Both the position numbers and the translations under genes were made by a program. Shown here one piece after another: positions 10,601-22,742 of a DNA stretch of 64,000 nt. Numbering within the stretch: position 1 is the first letter of the stretch; every line of letters starts with the position of its first letter. The stretch covers positions 5,084,001 through 5,148,000 of the forward strand of contig NC_133116.1 of the NCBI RefSeq assembly GCF_022965805.1, written 5' to 3'. Source of the stretch: Primulina eburnea (lineage: Eukaryota > Streptophyta > Magnoliopsida > Lamiales > Gesneriaceae). A model generated the notes under the pieces. The model had not been told where the DNA came from. It did not search any database and saw only the letters and a program-made list of their open reading frames with translations.

Positions 10601-13600
10601 TGCCAAAAGTGCAAGCATATATTGGGGTTATAGTTGTGACGATAGGGGTTGTGGTAGGTTTCATTTGATCTGAAGATTTTCAAGATTATGGAGTAGTTTA
10701 GATGTGAAATTTTAGGTACATGAATATATATCCAATTTGTCGCCTTAGCTACCTTCACCACCTATGCTAGCTGGGTTGCTGCAGTCACCAGCTTGGTAAT
10801 TTGAGAATGATAGATATCAGACTTGTCAGTTCCGAGTTCCTACCTGAACTTAGAAGTCTTAACAGTAAATCCTGGTGAGGTTGGGTGAGGTAATGAAAAT
10901 TATAGTTAGCATTGACCAAGTGGGTGAAGTTGGTGGACCTATATATAAAGATTGTGCACTTCCTCAGAAACCTTGGCTATGATAATTATTTAATATAATC
11001 CTATACATATGTTATAATATGACCCTTGGCTGTGATAAGATCTTCTTCATTATCATTTGTTGTACCATTTTATGGTTTCAAAACAGTTCATCCCCTTTAA
11101 TATAATCCCTCAAAGATCGTGCAATAAGTTTTTTTCATGTAATTATGGTACATTTGTATTACAATCATTATCAATTCCAAAACAGTTCAATTTGTCTTAT
11201 ACGTGTGTTGTTTCGCCAGTTCTTGGATGACCTTTATACTGAGATCCTGATCTAAGGGTGGACAATTGATCTAAAGCTAAGTAAGAGTTAAATCACTGAC
11301 AGGGTTTCATTGAACCACGGAAAAGTTCCTATTAAACAATGATTGTGTAGATGCATGACTAAAATTAATTATTACAATTTAGTTAGAATAATTTTCTACG
11401 GTATTTATTTTAATATTTTTCGCCTATATAAAGGAATGATTCTATTTAATCTAAATGATAATGAGAAGACTTTTAGCTTTTGCACATTTGTCGTGAACAC
11501 GGCATTTTTTGTCGTCTTGGAGGGCTTCACTTGGTGCATCCTCTACTTAGCCTTATGTGATGCGTTTTAGGTTCTTGCCAAAGTGCAGATGTTTGGATGC
11601 AAATTTTAGCTGCAACAGTATGATTTTGTAACTAATAGTTTTCAGTGAAACTATTCAGTTGTTTGTAAATGCTTCGCTTCTAGAGCTTTCCATGTAATTG
11701 TTCCTAATTTCTATTACTTATTCCATTTCCTGTGTTTTATGATCAAGTCGATTCAATTTCCTGTTCAGGCTTTTTGGGATTATTCGGAAAAGAAGAGGTT
11801 AGGGAACTACAAAAGCTGAATTATCAGTGACGAGTGAATGGTCTCCAGATGGACGGTTTTTTATGACTGCCACCACAGCTCCAAGGCTACAGGTTGACAA
11901 TGGGTATGGTTCTACTTTTCCTATTGTCCTTCTATTCCTTCACGTGTTTTAGTAACTGAATGCAAGTTTCTTCAAAGAAGATCTCGTTAAAAGCTTCATA
12001 AAGGATATGTGCTGTAAAGCTAATTAAATACATTGGCAAAACTGGCATTTTGTTACGAGCCATTGAATTTGATTAATATATGTCCTCATTTCAATTAATG
12101 ACTTTCAGATGTGAAATGATTGTAAACATGTAGCATATGGCTCTCATGCTATGTTTTGTTTCATCAGTCATGAAACAGACAAAGAAACACTCTAGCATGG
12201 TGCCTCAACTCAGTGATGACCCGTCAAAGATGACATTTTTATTTGTTATGTTACTGCATTAAGTACAACTAAAACTGCATGCCAAAATATTTTTGAGTAT
12301 GAATATACACATCTATCGCTGTTGAAGCATTTATCAATACAAATATAGTTATATTCCTCATAAGGCTGTAACCTTGGACCACTACATCTTTGAAAGCCAA
12401 CCTCTCTAGCAATAAGCGAAGCTGTTGCCACATTAAAAAATGTAGGTGCTTTAGATGATTTTGTCCTCTCTGTATTGGATTAACCATTAGATTTAAAGTA
12501 TCGGGTCTAGATGGTTTTTGTGAGTGTTATTTTCATGCATTTAACTTTAAAATTAAATCCGTAATGTGTGTTTCTCTATTGCATTGTTTTGTTGAAGCAT
12601 CAAAATCTTTCACCACAATGGATCGTTGTATTTCAAGACGATGCTTGACAAGCTATTCCAGGTAAGTACCTTTCATGCTGCCCTGCATTGAAATTATATA
12701 CCCTGTCATCTCACATGCTGTGCTCTATATTAACACAGGCAGAATGGAAACCAGAGTCACCTGATAAGTTCGGTGATATTGCAGAAACTTTGAAGGCTCT
12801 CGACTCTTTGAAAATGGAAGACATGACAAAACAAGGTTTTTCATTTTAATCATGGTACACAATACTGCATATTTTTCGTTTATTGGAACATTTGGGTATT
12901 GACGTGTGACTGCTCTCAGGACAAGGTTCAAGAGCAGGTCAAGTGTCCTCAAGAGCTGATGCTTCTTCTGCCAACCCTCCCGTACATAAGCCTGCTGCTT
13001 ATCGCCCACCTCATGCTAAAGCTGCGGCTGCAATTCAGGCGGAGGTACTGTTTGTGTCAATTTTAGGAAAAATATATTGTACTACCTTGCAAATCAACTT
13101 AAGACCAAGCAGACTGGAGATATCCGAAAAGTTGACAAAAGGTCCCAACCACTCAGACCCATTCAGTAAATGGGATCTTTATGGATGGATAGAAAACGGT
13201 GGTTGCACCCATCAACCCAGTGGCGGCGCCACATAGAGGCAGGGGGCTAGCTGCCCCCTTAAATTTTGATATGAAAAAATACCCCTAAACTTTTGAAATT
13301 ATACACATAATTATTATTAATAAAACAATAGAATATCTTCTAAATCCCTCCACCATTAACCAACATCACACGTTTGAGGAGTGAAAAAATTATTTTTTAT
13401 TCGTTATAATTATAATTCACCTCTGTTGCTCTTTGTTGGTATTCCAACCAAAGTCTTCATCAATTAATCGAATGGAAGATGAATATTTGAATTATAGTTT
13501 AATTACTTATATTGAAAAAAACATTCTTTATGGAATTACATGAATTTAAGACTGTATGGCACGAGGTACAGCTAAAGTCAAGTTCCATAAAGCTTCAGTT

Positions 13601-14662
13601 TGGAGAGGAACGACTTTTCCAGGAAAGTTATTTAGGATTTCATACGGAATTGACTCTCTTGTTGATGTGTTCGACGAGTAAAGGCATAATGGATTTGAGT
13701 CTATTTTAGCTTATCATTTAGTGTAGGGAAATCGTTTGAAAAATAATAATAACTCAAGGAAATTCGTCTATATTGTTTTTTTTCGCAAATGTTAGGCATG
13801 CTACATATTTTATATTAAATTTTAAGGATGAATTTGATTGGACTTACAATAGAAACCCAGGAGTAAAGTTATCGATTTCTACCAATCGAGCATCGAAGAC
13901 TTGGATTTGCGTTTTGGCTACGACCTTGACAAGTTCTTTGTATTATCGATAAACTGCCATTTAAATCTGGATATTGTCAACCAACACTGAAATCATTCTT
14001 TCTGTATTCAACATTTACTGCGTTTCTGCATTGCATTCCTTCACTTCTAGGAGTAATATTTTTTGAGCAAACTCACAAGAAAATCTGAGAGCTGGAAACT
14101 AGTTGCATACTTTTAACCGGGTTGTCTTATCTAACAACTTTTCTGGGAGATATTAGTGGGTATTATCCTTCAATATCATTTGAGAATTTACAAGTCTGCG
14201 GCCAACATGTTCTCCTTTGCTAATGTCTTTGCCTCTTTGGACAGAACATACAACCTCTTGTTCATGATTGTTGTACTTGCGACTTTCAGCTGCGGTTGAT
14301 TGCTGCAACTGACTTTGAACTCCCTGCTTTTTTTGTTTATCCTCCAAAGTAATATGCACATGACCTGTTTATGGCCCGAATTCTCAGATTTGGTCATTAC
14401 AATGTATGCATGCGTGACTTTTGTTTGTCATTATATTAAAAACTGATATTTCAAGTTTTTTTTTTCATGCAGCTGTTTGGAGGAACCCCTCCTGGGTAAG
14501 TCCCCAAGGAAATTTTTCTTTCTGCTAAGCATTTAGATTTGTTGCTGAATATCCTCTGTTTGTCAACTTAGGGAGATGAGCAAGAATGCATCGAAAAACA
14601 AGAAGAAGAGAGAGAAACAAAAAGAAAAGAAAGCTGCAGAAGCTGCCAGTGGGACAACCTGA
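7645..14662 (+). CDS. EIF2A: Eukaryotic translation initiation factor 2A (eIF2A), 12 coding exons, one frameshift
   Basis: Coding exons: 7645-8039, 8123-8309, 8714-8948, 9051-9119, 9655-9756, 9856-9896, 11769-11903, 12598-12661, 12739-12835, 12920-13044, 14473-14495, 14572-14662. All have GT-AG borders and matching phases, giving about 520 aa. The product is a WD40 beta-propeller initiation factor that can deliver initiator tRNA to the 40S subunit independently of GTP-bound eIF2. Visible: IWNGPPF, QKNMTKATW, DEAVACRLATNEVQFF, QPVARRSFFRC, QSDVDKTNQSYYGESKL, RWNPKG, FGNLPGDM, SEWSPDGR and ATTAPRLQVDNG. The tail is Lys-rich (KNKKKREKQKEKKAAEAA) after YRPPHAKAAAA. Exon 7 carries one extra base near 11805, which shifts the frame. 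Without that base the summed exons are an exact multiple of three. It is either a real lesion or a sequence error. Confidence 0.92.
9897..11768. other. Large eIF2A intron 6
   Basis: A 1.87-kb AT-rich intron. I see no coding exon or clear transposon termini in it, and open frames here are short and unrelated to any family I recognise. Confidence 0.5.
13219..13300. mobile_element. Possible hAT-type transposon remnant in eIF2A intron 10
   Basis: The motif CAGTGGCGGCGCCACATAGA followed by a GGGGGCTAGCTGCCCCC palindrome resembles the start of common plant hAT-related elements (CAGTGGCGGAGCC-type ends). I cannot find the opposite end or a target duplication, so this is a remnant at best. The rest of intron 10 (13045-14472) shows nothing I can name. 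Confidence 0.3.
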
Positions 14663-16165
14663 CTGATATCCTAGCAGAAGCTAAGGTGAAGCAGTTTCGG
14701 CGAACAAGTTATCAAAGTCGAAGCACTCTTACTTTTTGGTGCTAATGTAATGAAACCATAGGTACTTGCATCAAACCAGATGAAATCGTGACTCAACGGG
14801 GAGGCATTTAAGGAGTTTGTTTTCTACATATAGTGGAGGCGATGCAAGTGTGTTGGGTATTCTGTTTCTTGATTTCTTGGAAATTCTGAACATTTTAGCT
14901 TCATACAAGACATGCTTGCCTCTCAGAGTTTTTGGTTGCATCCAAACTGTAATTTTCATTTACAATTGTATCATTATCTAAGGTTAAGAGGTTTAAAATA
15001 ATTATCTGATGCAACACGATTGTTCTTATTTTATTCCTTGTTGATAATCATAATATAATTGATTTATTTGCTATTCGTATAAATTAATAATAATATTATT
15101 GAAAAAATAAAGTTTTCCCAAATATAATAACTTTAAATAATTTAAAAATGATATGTAGGAAATTGAACATGAAATATTTTTTTTTAAAGGGGTCACAATT
15201 TCTTAATTTTTTTAAAATATTATTTAGTCAAAAACCCATGAAGTTCGATAAAAAAATAAATAAATAAATAATAAAAAAGTTCGATCTTAATTTTTTACAC
15301 AACGTTCTACTTGATGCTTGACGTTATTTAAAATTTGAAATTTGAACTGTCGCCTGCCCTTCTAATTTTTTAGCTTGCTGCATGCCATAGAGATATCAGG
15401 AGGAGCAAAGATATTTCTGTATTTTGGTTGTACTAAAAAGTTTGGTCTCTAATTACTAGAGACCCAATATAATTGGTCGGTGGTTGGTCTATAAATTAGA
15501 GACTGAATTATTGTATGATATTGATATCTAAATTAGCCATCGAAACAATAAATTTGTAAGCTCCAAATAGTGTTTTTCTTGCAGTTGATATAACTGAGGC
15601 AAGCTGTGTTGCAGATGTATTGATTTAAATGGTGGGACTGGGCTCTTCCTGCTTTACTTGGGATGTACTAAAGATGAAGCTAAATGCAGCAGTACAATTT
15701 GTATTTTCATTTTGCTACTCCACCAAAAACGCATATATTACAACCAAACTGTACTCCATAGAACTGTAAATCAAGTGTCCTTGGAATTATTGATGTATCT
15801 TGCAATCAATGCTAAGGAACTATCTCGGCTGCATTAAACAGTGCAGAATGAATACATACATATATTCTACTGTCTGCAATTATATTTTTCACGGCGAAAT
15901 AAACTTTAAACCGTTGGCCACGCCAGATATCAATCCACCACTGCCTTGTTTCATTTGGAAAACTGCTAGTCTTTTTCATGGAGGGGATAGGTGACAATTC
16001 CATGGAAGCAGAGGGAGAAATACCTAAACACTTCGAAAGCTCCTAATGCAGTCTCTATCCCCGTTTTTTTTATGTTCACATGCAATGAAACTCAACACCT
16101 GAAGAACCTCAACATCTGAACTGGACTTGCCACATGCTCCTGAAAGCTTGACTTTTGCTCTACGG
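14663..16165. other. Intergenic DNA between eIF2A and PPR gene
   Basis: AT-rich. 14663-15000 is the likely 3' UTR of eIF2A. At about 15440-15510 there are inverted GGTCTCTAATTACTAGAGACC-like and ATTGGTCGGTGGTTGGTCT motifs of the kind found in degraded plant DNA transposons. No gene is supported. Confidence 0.45.
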
Positions 16166-17919
16166 CTAGATCCAAGATTGACCTGGAATTTTTTTAACCT
16201 CCCTTTCATGCATCAAACCCCTTAACTGAGCGGCCTCGTCCCAAACATGGTTAGCTGAAAAAGTATTTGATAACAAATGATAAGAATCGCCTTCAAAGGC
16301 TCCAGCTCAAACAGTTTCTTTGAAACCCAATTAGCCATCTCAGCGTTTTTATGAATCCAGCAAGAAGATAAATATGCTTTCCAAACTTCCTGCAAATGAG
16401 AAATCCCGGTCTGATAGACAAAATCTTTGATCTCTTTCAAGTGACCCCCTCGGCCCAAGAGATCTACCATGCAAGCAAAATGTTCCATCTCTGGCTGAAT
16501 GTGGAAGACTTCTATCATCATTCTGAAATACTCGCAGCCTTCTACTATCAAACCCGCATGACTGCATGCTGTAAGAAGCCCTACAAAACTCACTGCATTA
16601 GGCTTAATCCCCTCACTTTGCATCAACTCAAAAAGCTGAATAGCTTCTCTTCCCCACCCATGGTTTGCAAAACTCTGTATCATTACACTCCATAGCACGA
16701 TGTTCCGAGTTTGAGTTTCTCTGAAAACTGAGCAAGAATCATTCAACTTTCCACATTTTGCATACATGTCAATCAAAGAGGAACACAAGATGACGTCGTT
16801 TCCATGTCCTAATTTGTGTGTACGAGCATGAATCTGCTGGCCAAGCTCCAACAGGGCAGTTTCAGCACAGGCAGTAAGAATGGTAGTGAGAGTAGACAAA
16901 TCCACCTCAAGTTGCCCATGAATGATGGAGTTAAAACATACCAAGGCATTTTTTATCATACCTTGTTGAACGTATCCAGCAATCATTGTACTCCAAGAAA
17001 CGGTTTGAGCCTTTTTATCATCATGAAAGCCCTCAGAACATCTACTCTGCAATTCACCAAAAACCACAGAAGCCTTCTCCATTTCCCTGCACTTACAGTA
17101 CATATCAATAAGTGAAGTGGTGGCATATAAATCTTCATTTATTCCAATCCGAAGTATATGACAGTGAATCTGTCTACCTAGTTTCAAGCTCTTCAATGAA
17201 GATGCCAAAATCAATGATATAGAAAAGGTAACTTTATCAAAAGTGGGTCCAAATCTCGCCATCTCACAGAGAAGTTCCAATGCATCTCCCGCAAAACCAT
17301 TTTGCAAAAGTCCGTTAAGGATAGTATTCCAACTCGAAACACTCTTAAATGGCAATCTCTTGAAAAAATCAAGAGATTCCTCCATCTCACAGTTGCTTAG
17401 ATGAGCAGCCATCACTATGTTCCAAGAAATGGGATCTTTATCGTCCATCAGTTCAAATAATTTTTTCACACAAGCAAACCTTCCAAACTTAGCATAAAGA
17501 TCAAGAATTGCATTGTTCAAAGGGACATCCACGTCAATCACATTTCTGATTATCCAACCGTGGATCGCTCTACCCATTCGGACCCCATCATCTCCACCAC
17601 ATACACAACACTTGATACCACTCGACAAAGTGAAGATATTGGGGGCAACAATTCCCTCTATCTGCATGGCACTGAAGTAGTCCAAAGCAGCCCGGTGATA
17701 CCCACTTCGAGATAATTCCGAGATAAGAATAGTCCAGGTTCTAACATCTCTCTCAGGAATTTCGTCGAACAACTTCGTGGCGGCCTCAAAATGGGAATCT
17801 TTCAAGTAAAGGCGTAAGAGATAGTTACCATGATGTAGCAGACCGCCATTTTTTATGTAGTTAGAGTGGAAGATATATGCACATGTTTTTATTCTAGAGG
17901 GAAACAAAATCTTTTTCAT
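16166..17919 (-). CDS. PLS-class pentatricopeptide repeat (PPR) protein with 3' frameshift
   Basis: An intronless PPR gene, typically encoding an organelle-targeted RNA-binding protein for editing, splicing or stability of mitochondrial or plastid transcripts. The start at 17919 gives a basic N-terminus that could be a mitochondrial presequence. About a dozen repeats are visible, with PLS hallmarks such as LFDEIPERDVRTWTILI, SWNTILNGLLQNG, SLIDMYCKC, SWSTMIAGYVQQG, SLIDMYAKCGKL and FVGLLTACSHAGL, and the E-domain lead-in HFACMVDLLGRGGHLKE. The open frame runs to 16222 but goes out of frame near 16303, where CCTTTGAAGG appears one T short of the expected reading. In the next frame the normal E-region continues to KKIPGQSWI and a stop at 16166-16168. 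Weak E-motif similarity beyond that stop (to about 16030) suggests further decay. Either a homopolymer sequence error or a damaged gene. Confidence 0.88.
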
Positions 17920-18483
17920 CCAATTTCTGTTTGATTCTCACTTCTAATTAACAAATAATATAGGAATTGTTAAATTTTAAAATGACAATGTTACATTGAT
18001 ATTTAAAAACGAGTTATGATTGGTTATATATTTAAATTAAATCAACTTTATCGTGAATTAAAAAATGAATATAATCATCGTTCCAAATAAAAAATGACGA
18101 AGAATGAGAATGAAATTTAAAAAATTTAAAATAGAGTAAGTCCATATATCTATGAGTCGAACTCGTGCAATATAATACTCGAGCTTCCCTCTTTTATATT
18201 ATTTAAGATGTGAGTTGATGAAATGAGCAGTTTTGTGGTTGAAATGTGGAGAGAACGAAAGGTAAAATTGAAAAAAAAAAAATTATGAGATCTACGTATC
18301 TTTCTTTCTTATGATGTGAGATCTGTATCGTTATTTTTTGTGTTTACTGACCAAACTTTAAATTAATACAATACTTTGTAAATCATGTTAGTCGGATAAA
18401 TTATAATAAACAAGCACAAACTCGTCCACGAAAACGTGGATATGAGAAATCAAACTTCGTATGCAATTACTCATTTATACTCA
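17920..18483. other. AT-rich intergenic DNA upstream of PPR gene
   Basis: Likely promoter side of the PPR gene. No other gene or clear element is seen. Confidence 0.45.
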
Positions 18484-19130
18484 CTAGTAAGAAGCACGTG
18501 CGATGCACGTAAATATTAATTATTTAATGAAAATTAAAATTTGATTTTTTTAAAAAATAATTTGATTCATTTTTTTATTTATATTGATTTAATCTTTTGT
18601 CATATTAGACGAATAAATTAATTAAGAACTTATATACTTTACTTTCAAAATTGTTTCTCAAATTGAAATTCAAGTCGTTAATTTTATGTTATATAATAAA
18701 TTATAATTAGCATAATATATTGAATGAATTGAACTGAAACAAATTTTGAAAATATATATATCTAAGAACCACGTATAAGGTATAATAACCTAAAAATCAA
18801 CCAGATTATGGATTTTATAAATGCATAAATCATAATTTATATAAGTGAAGCAAACTAAGGACAAATAATTGTCAATTTAAAATATTTATGACTAACTCGT
18901 CAAAATATTATCAAACTAATGAAATAATAATAATTGATAATAAAATATAACCTATAATACTCAAAATTTGCTTTTAAAATTTGTTTTCAATCATTTTTAC
19001 ACGGTTGAAAGATTTTCTCAAACGGTTATAAATATTAACCACGTGAAAAGTGTGAAAGACGGTTCAATATTTCTAATGATATTTTCAACCAGTTGACAAT
19101 CTAAACAACAAGATATAGTTTGAAGAGTTA

Positions 19131-19302
19131 GTCTCATGTGAGACCGTCTCACGGATCTTAATCCGTGAGACGGGTCAACCCTACCCATATTCAAATAAAA
19201 AGTAATATTCTTAGCATAAAAAGTAATACTTTTTCATGGATGATCCAAATAAGGGATCCGTCTCACAAATACGACCCGTGAGACCGTTTCATACAAGTTT
19301 TT
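19131..19302. repeat. Small inverted-repeat element (MITE-like) inside the Helitron
   Basis: Begins GTCTCATGTGAGACCGTCTC and ends with GACCCGTGAGACCGTTTCAT. GAGACGG/CCGTCTC-type motifs are arranged in inverted pairs at both ends, and AT-rich sequence lies between them. This pattern is familiar from short foldback elements in plant genomes. I cannot define a TSD, so the family is left open. Confidence 0.5.
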
Positions 19303-19417
19303 GCCTAGTTTGAAATGTAAAAACTTGTGAATAGTAAAGACACGGGAATTTTATGGATGTAAAACACTCACACGTCACTCTTTCCTCTGTAAAAAGGATT
19401 CCACTAAAAGACTTTGT

Positions 19418-19420
<3 letters not shown>

Positions 19421-19500
<80 letters not shown>
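19421..19500. repeat. (AT)n microsatellite
   Basis: About 80 bp of nearly pure AT dinucleotide repeat with a single AAAT interruption near 19467. It produces a spurious Ile/Tyr open frame. Confidence 0.95.
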
Positions 19501-19505
<5 letters not shown>

Positions 19506-20149
19506 AGTGCGACTAAAATATTTAAACTTCTTATTATAGCTAACTATTTTAATTTTTCTATCAGATTCGTATTTTATGATATTATTAGTATATTAAAATT
19601 CATAATTATTGATATAAATTCTAATAAATAATTTATTAAATTCTTTACTTTCAATTCTTAGTTAAAAAATAATAAAATATATTAGTATTAAATTTCATAT
19701 TATTATATTATTATATACTTATCATGTTATTGTACTATTGCATATATAATTATTTTTTTCTTATATCTTCATGTGATACTATAATTTATTACTTAATTAG
19801 AAATTACACAAAAATATAATTACAAAATTGCATTAAAATAATAAAATAACATGTAGAAAGAAAATTAAAAGGATAAAATATTTAAACTTAGTATAAAGAT
19901 GGATTATTTGAGAAAGTTAATTTAGGAATTACATTTTATTCTTGAAGTGATATAAATTATGACAATCAATGTATATTGTAGTGATAATTCATTAGCAATT
20001 GTTAGACTATTAATTATATATGATGTGGAATAATTAGGCTACTAATTAATTATATATTAGGTGGAATAAATAAAAAAAATTGATATTTTCTTTTTACACT
20101 TACAACAATTAGAAATTTACAAATATATCTTTATTGAATTTTTGGATTT

Positions 20150-21128
20150 GTATTGATGAGGATGTCATTTTTATCTTTTGACAATTGAAAAAATTGTCAA
20201 TTATCTACACTTACGTAGGTTTATAGATAAAAAAAATATATTTTTATTATCAAACATATATTCATTTTTAATGCATAGATTTCCCATAAATTATGTAGAA
20301 AATTTCCATGCAATTAATCTAACAACACACAATTTAAGGGGATGGTAGAAAATTTACAATGAAAAACTTTGTTATTATTTTTACACTTTTATAAGTATAA
20401 TAGTTAAATATATATTCTTTTAATATTTTTAATGATTTTTTAAAATTAAAAAAAGCTATTGTTTTAATATTTTTTCTAAGAATTATGTATCAAGAAAATA
20501 TTATTTCTCTAATGTATTTTTATTATAAAATATTTATTCAATTTTTATGTAACATTATTTTCAAAGATTCTTATGTTGCAATTTTTTATTAAAAAATAAA
20601 AACACTATTTTAATCCTTATGTATTTAATGATTGTGTAATTTTCATGCAATTAATCTAACAATACACAATTTATGAGAATAGTAGAAAATTTACAAGGAA
20701 AATTTTGTTATTCTTTTTGTACTTTTATAAGTATAATAGTTAAATATATATTCTTTTTAATATTTTTTGTAAGAATTATGTATGAAGAAAATATTATTTT
20801 TCTAATATATTTTTTATTATCGAATATCGATTCAATTTTTATGTAATATTATTTTCAAAATTTCTTATTTTACAATTTTCTATTAAAAAAATAAAAACAC
20901 TATGATCCTCATGTGTTTAATGAGTTCAAAAAAATAAATACCTCAATTAAATACATAATCAATACATTACAAATCCATTATCCCAAATTTGTCCCGAAAT
21001 TTTTTTTTTTTCTACCAATGCCCATGCAATTAATACAAACAATGCATAGTTTTTGGGCAATGTAGTAAAATCACAATCAAAAAATTTTGCCCATCATCCA
21101 CACTTTTATAGGTATATAGATATATAGA
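20150..21128. repeat. Degenerate tandem copies of a Helitron 5' terminus (~350-380 bp period)
   Basis: A block containing CATGCAATTAATCTAACAA, then ATTTACAA, then ACTTTTATAAGTATAATAG occurs at about 20310-20410 and 20645-20740. A diverged copy at about 21025-21128 forms the Helitron end, and a shorter relative lies at about 20180-20230. Between copies are shared AAGAATTATGTAT and TTCAATTTTTATGTAA blocks. Confidence 0.6.
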
Positions 21129-21255
21129 TTTATTACATCAATTAACAATAATTTGATATATTTATATTTAAATCTAAAAAAGTAGAGAAAAGCAGAGTTG
21201 TTATTCAAAAATTTCAACTCCCTCGTAAAACGATAGACCAGAATCAATTCACTTA

Positions 21256-22014
21256 GGCTGCGTTTGGTTGGAAGGATAGGATAAAATAATGATTAGTACG
21301 TAAATGATAAAGAAAATGATTGTGGTAGGATTGTAATATATGATGTAAAATAATATTATGTTTGGTAAGATTTTTAAGTGTAGGATAATTTTGAATTTAT
21401 TGATGAAAAGATGAAATTGCCCTTTCTCTTCACGACGGCGACAGTGGTGGCGGCGGCCGGCGGCCGGGCGGAAATGGTATGCCGGAAAAGGTCGGCGGGT
21501 GAGATGGCCGGAAACGATTGCCGGAAAATTACCGACGGATTACGAAAAACCGTCGCTAATAGCGACGGGTTTTAAAAACAGTCGCCGATCTTGTTTAGAT
21601 CGGCGACGGTTTGTCTCAAACCGTCGCTATTAGCGACGGTGTTTTTACAAATCGTCGCTAATTGGCTGTCGTCAGGTATTCGACCGGCGGTCGGCATTTC
21701 ATCGCCTGTCGGTCGGTGGTCGGCCGCGGGCGGCGGTCCGTCGGTGGTCGGCCGGCGGTTGTCGTGGAGGCGGCGGTGGTTGCGGGAAGTGGTGGTGAGT
21801 TTGAATTTAGGAGAAGGGTAAAATTGGAAAAATAGGAGGTATTAAGAGTGGGATAAATAATCCTAGGGGGTGAGGAGGTATTATTTTAACCTACCTAATA
21901 TAACTTAATCATACCTAGGAGGGATAAGGTAGGTTTATTTAAAAATGAACCAAACGCTGGATTGGGCTGGATAAATTAGTCTATCCCTACTAATCCATCA
22001 AACCAAACGGGGCG
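21256..22014. mobile_element. PIF/Harbinger-type MITE, 759 bp
   Basis: Imperfect terminal inverted repeats (GGCTGCGTTTGGTTGGAAGG at the left; the right end reads CGCCCCGTTTGGTTTGATGG on the other strand), flanked by TTA at 21253-21255 and 22015-22017, the classic Harbinger target. The centre is unusually GC-rich and contains nested palindromes of the ACCGTCGCTAATAGCGACGG type (about 21545-21665). There is no transposase. Confidence 0.8.
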
Positions 22015-22742
22015 TTAGTCTTCCTCCCATAGACGCATATACTAACCACCCGACCCGCCCAAACTATACCGCTACCCTACCGCTTTTTTTTTTTTTTTGA
22101 AAAATTTATACATTTACGGTAATCTTCTGTGCGAATAACAATGGTAGAAACGGAAGAAGAACCGGGAATTGAAGTGCAGATAGAGCATGCCGTGCGCTCT
22201 CGACTTCAGCATTTCAAAGACCAAGCCGAGTATGTATGAATTATATGCAAGATATAGCACAGCTGTTGTTATTATTTTGATTTTTGTTATTTGTTTTGCT
22301 TTTGTTGGATGCACGAATTGCAGTTCGCTGACGTTGGAAAGCGTGAGGAGGCTGTTAGAGAAGGATATGGGGCTTGAGAAATTTGCTCTGGATGCACACA
22401 AGAGATTCATTCGCCAACATTTGGAAAAGGTGAATCGTTACCTCCTTTATTTCTTGCAATACTTCGCTGCCTCCTAAATACCGGAATAGAGAGAGTTTGC
22501 TGAGAACAATTGCCACTGATTCGAAGAGGATCTAAGTTTGCCTGTCCCGCTTTTTTTTAGTTGTTTCGTGTTTCAGTTTTCAATTTGGGAGTGCTCTTGT
22601 TAAGTTGTGTATGTATATGTTTGGCAAACACTTTCCCTGCTATACTTAATGTAGCTTGAGACTATTTTGACGTGAGAATTCTTTTAGATCATGGGTTGAT
22701 TATGCATTGCGTAATTTTGTAGACAGTGGGCCCTGGTGTTAT

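Larger units (their letters stand above)
18484..21128 (-). mobile_element. Non-autonomous Helitron (minus strand), 2.6 kb
   Basis: On the minus strand the element starts with TC (TCTATATATCTATATACCTA, from 21128). It ends with CTAG at 18487-18484, preceded by a GTGCATCGCAC hairpin about 10 bases before the end. The flanking bases are A on the 5' side and T on the 3' side, as expected for Helitron insertion between A and T without duplication. The start also carries the AAAAGTGTGGATGATGGGCAAAA-like block (about 21078-21100 on the plus strand) common to plant Helitron 5' ends. There is no Rep/helicase ORF, so it is non-autonomous. Inside are an (AT)n tract, a MITE-like repeat and extra degenerate copies of the 5' terminus. 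Confidence 0.7.

Noticed and set aside
19353..19631. 92-codon ORF rich in Ile and Tyr
   Set aside because: Produced by the (AT)n microsatellite.
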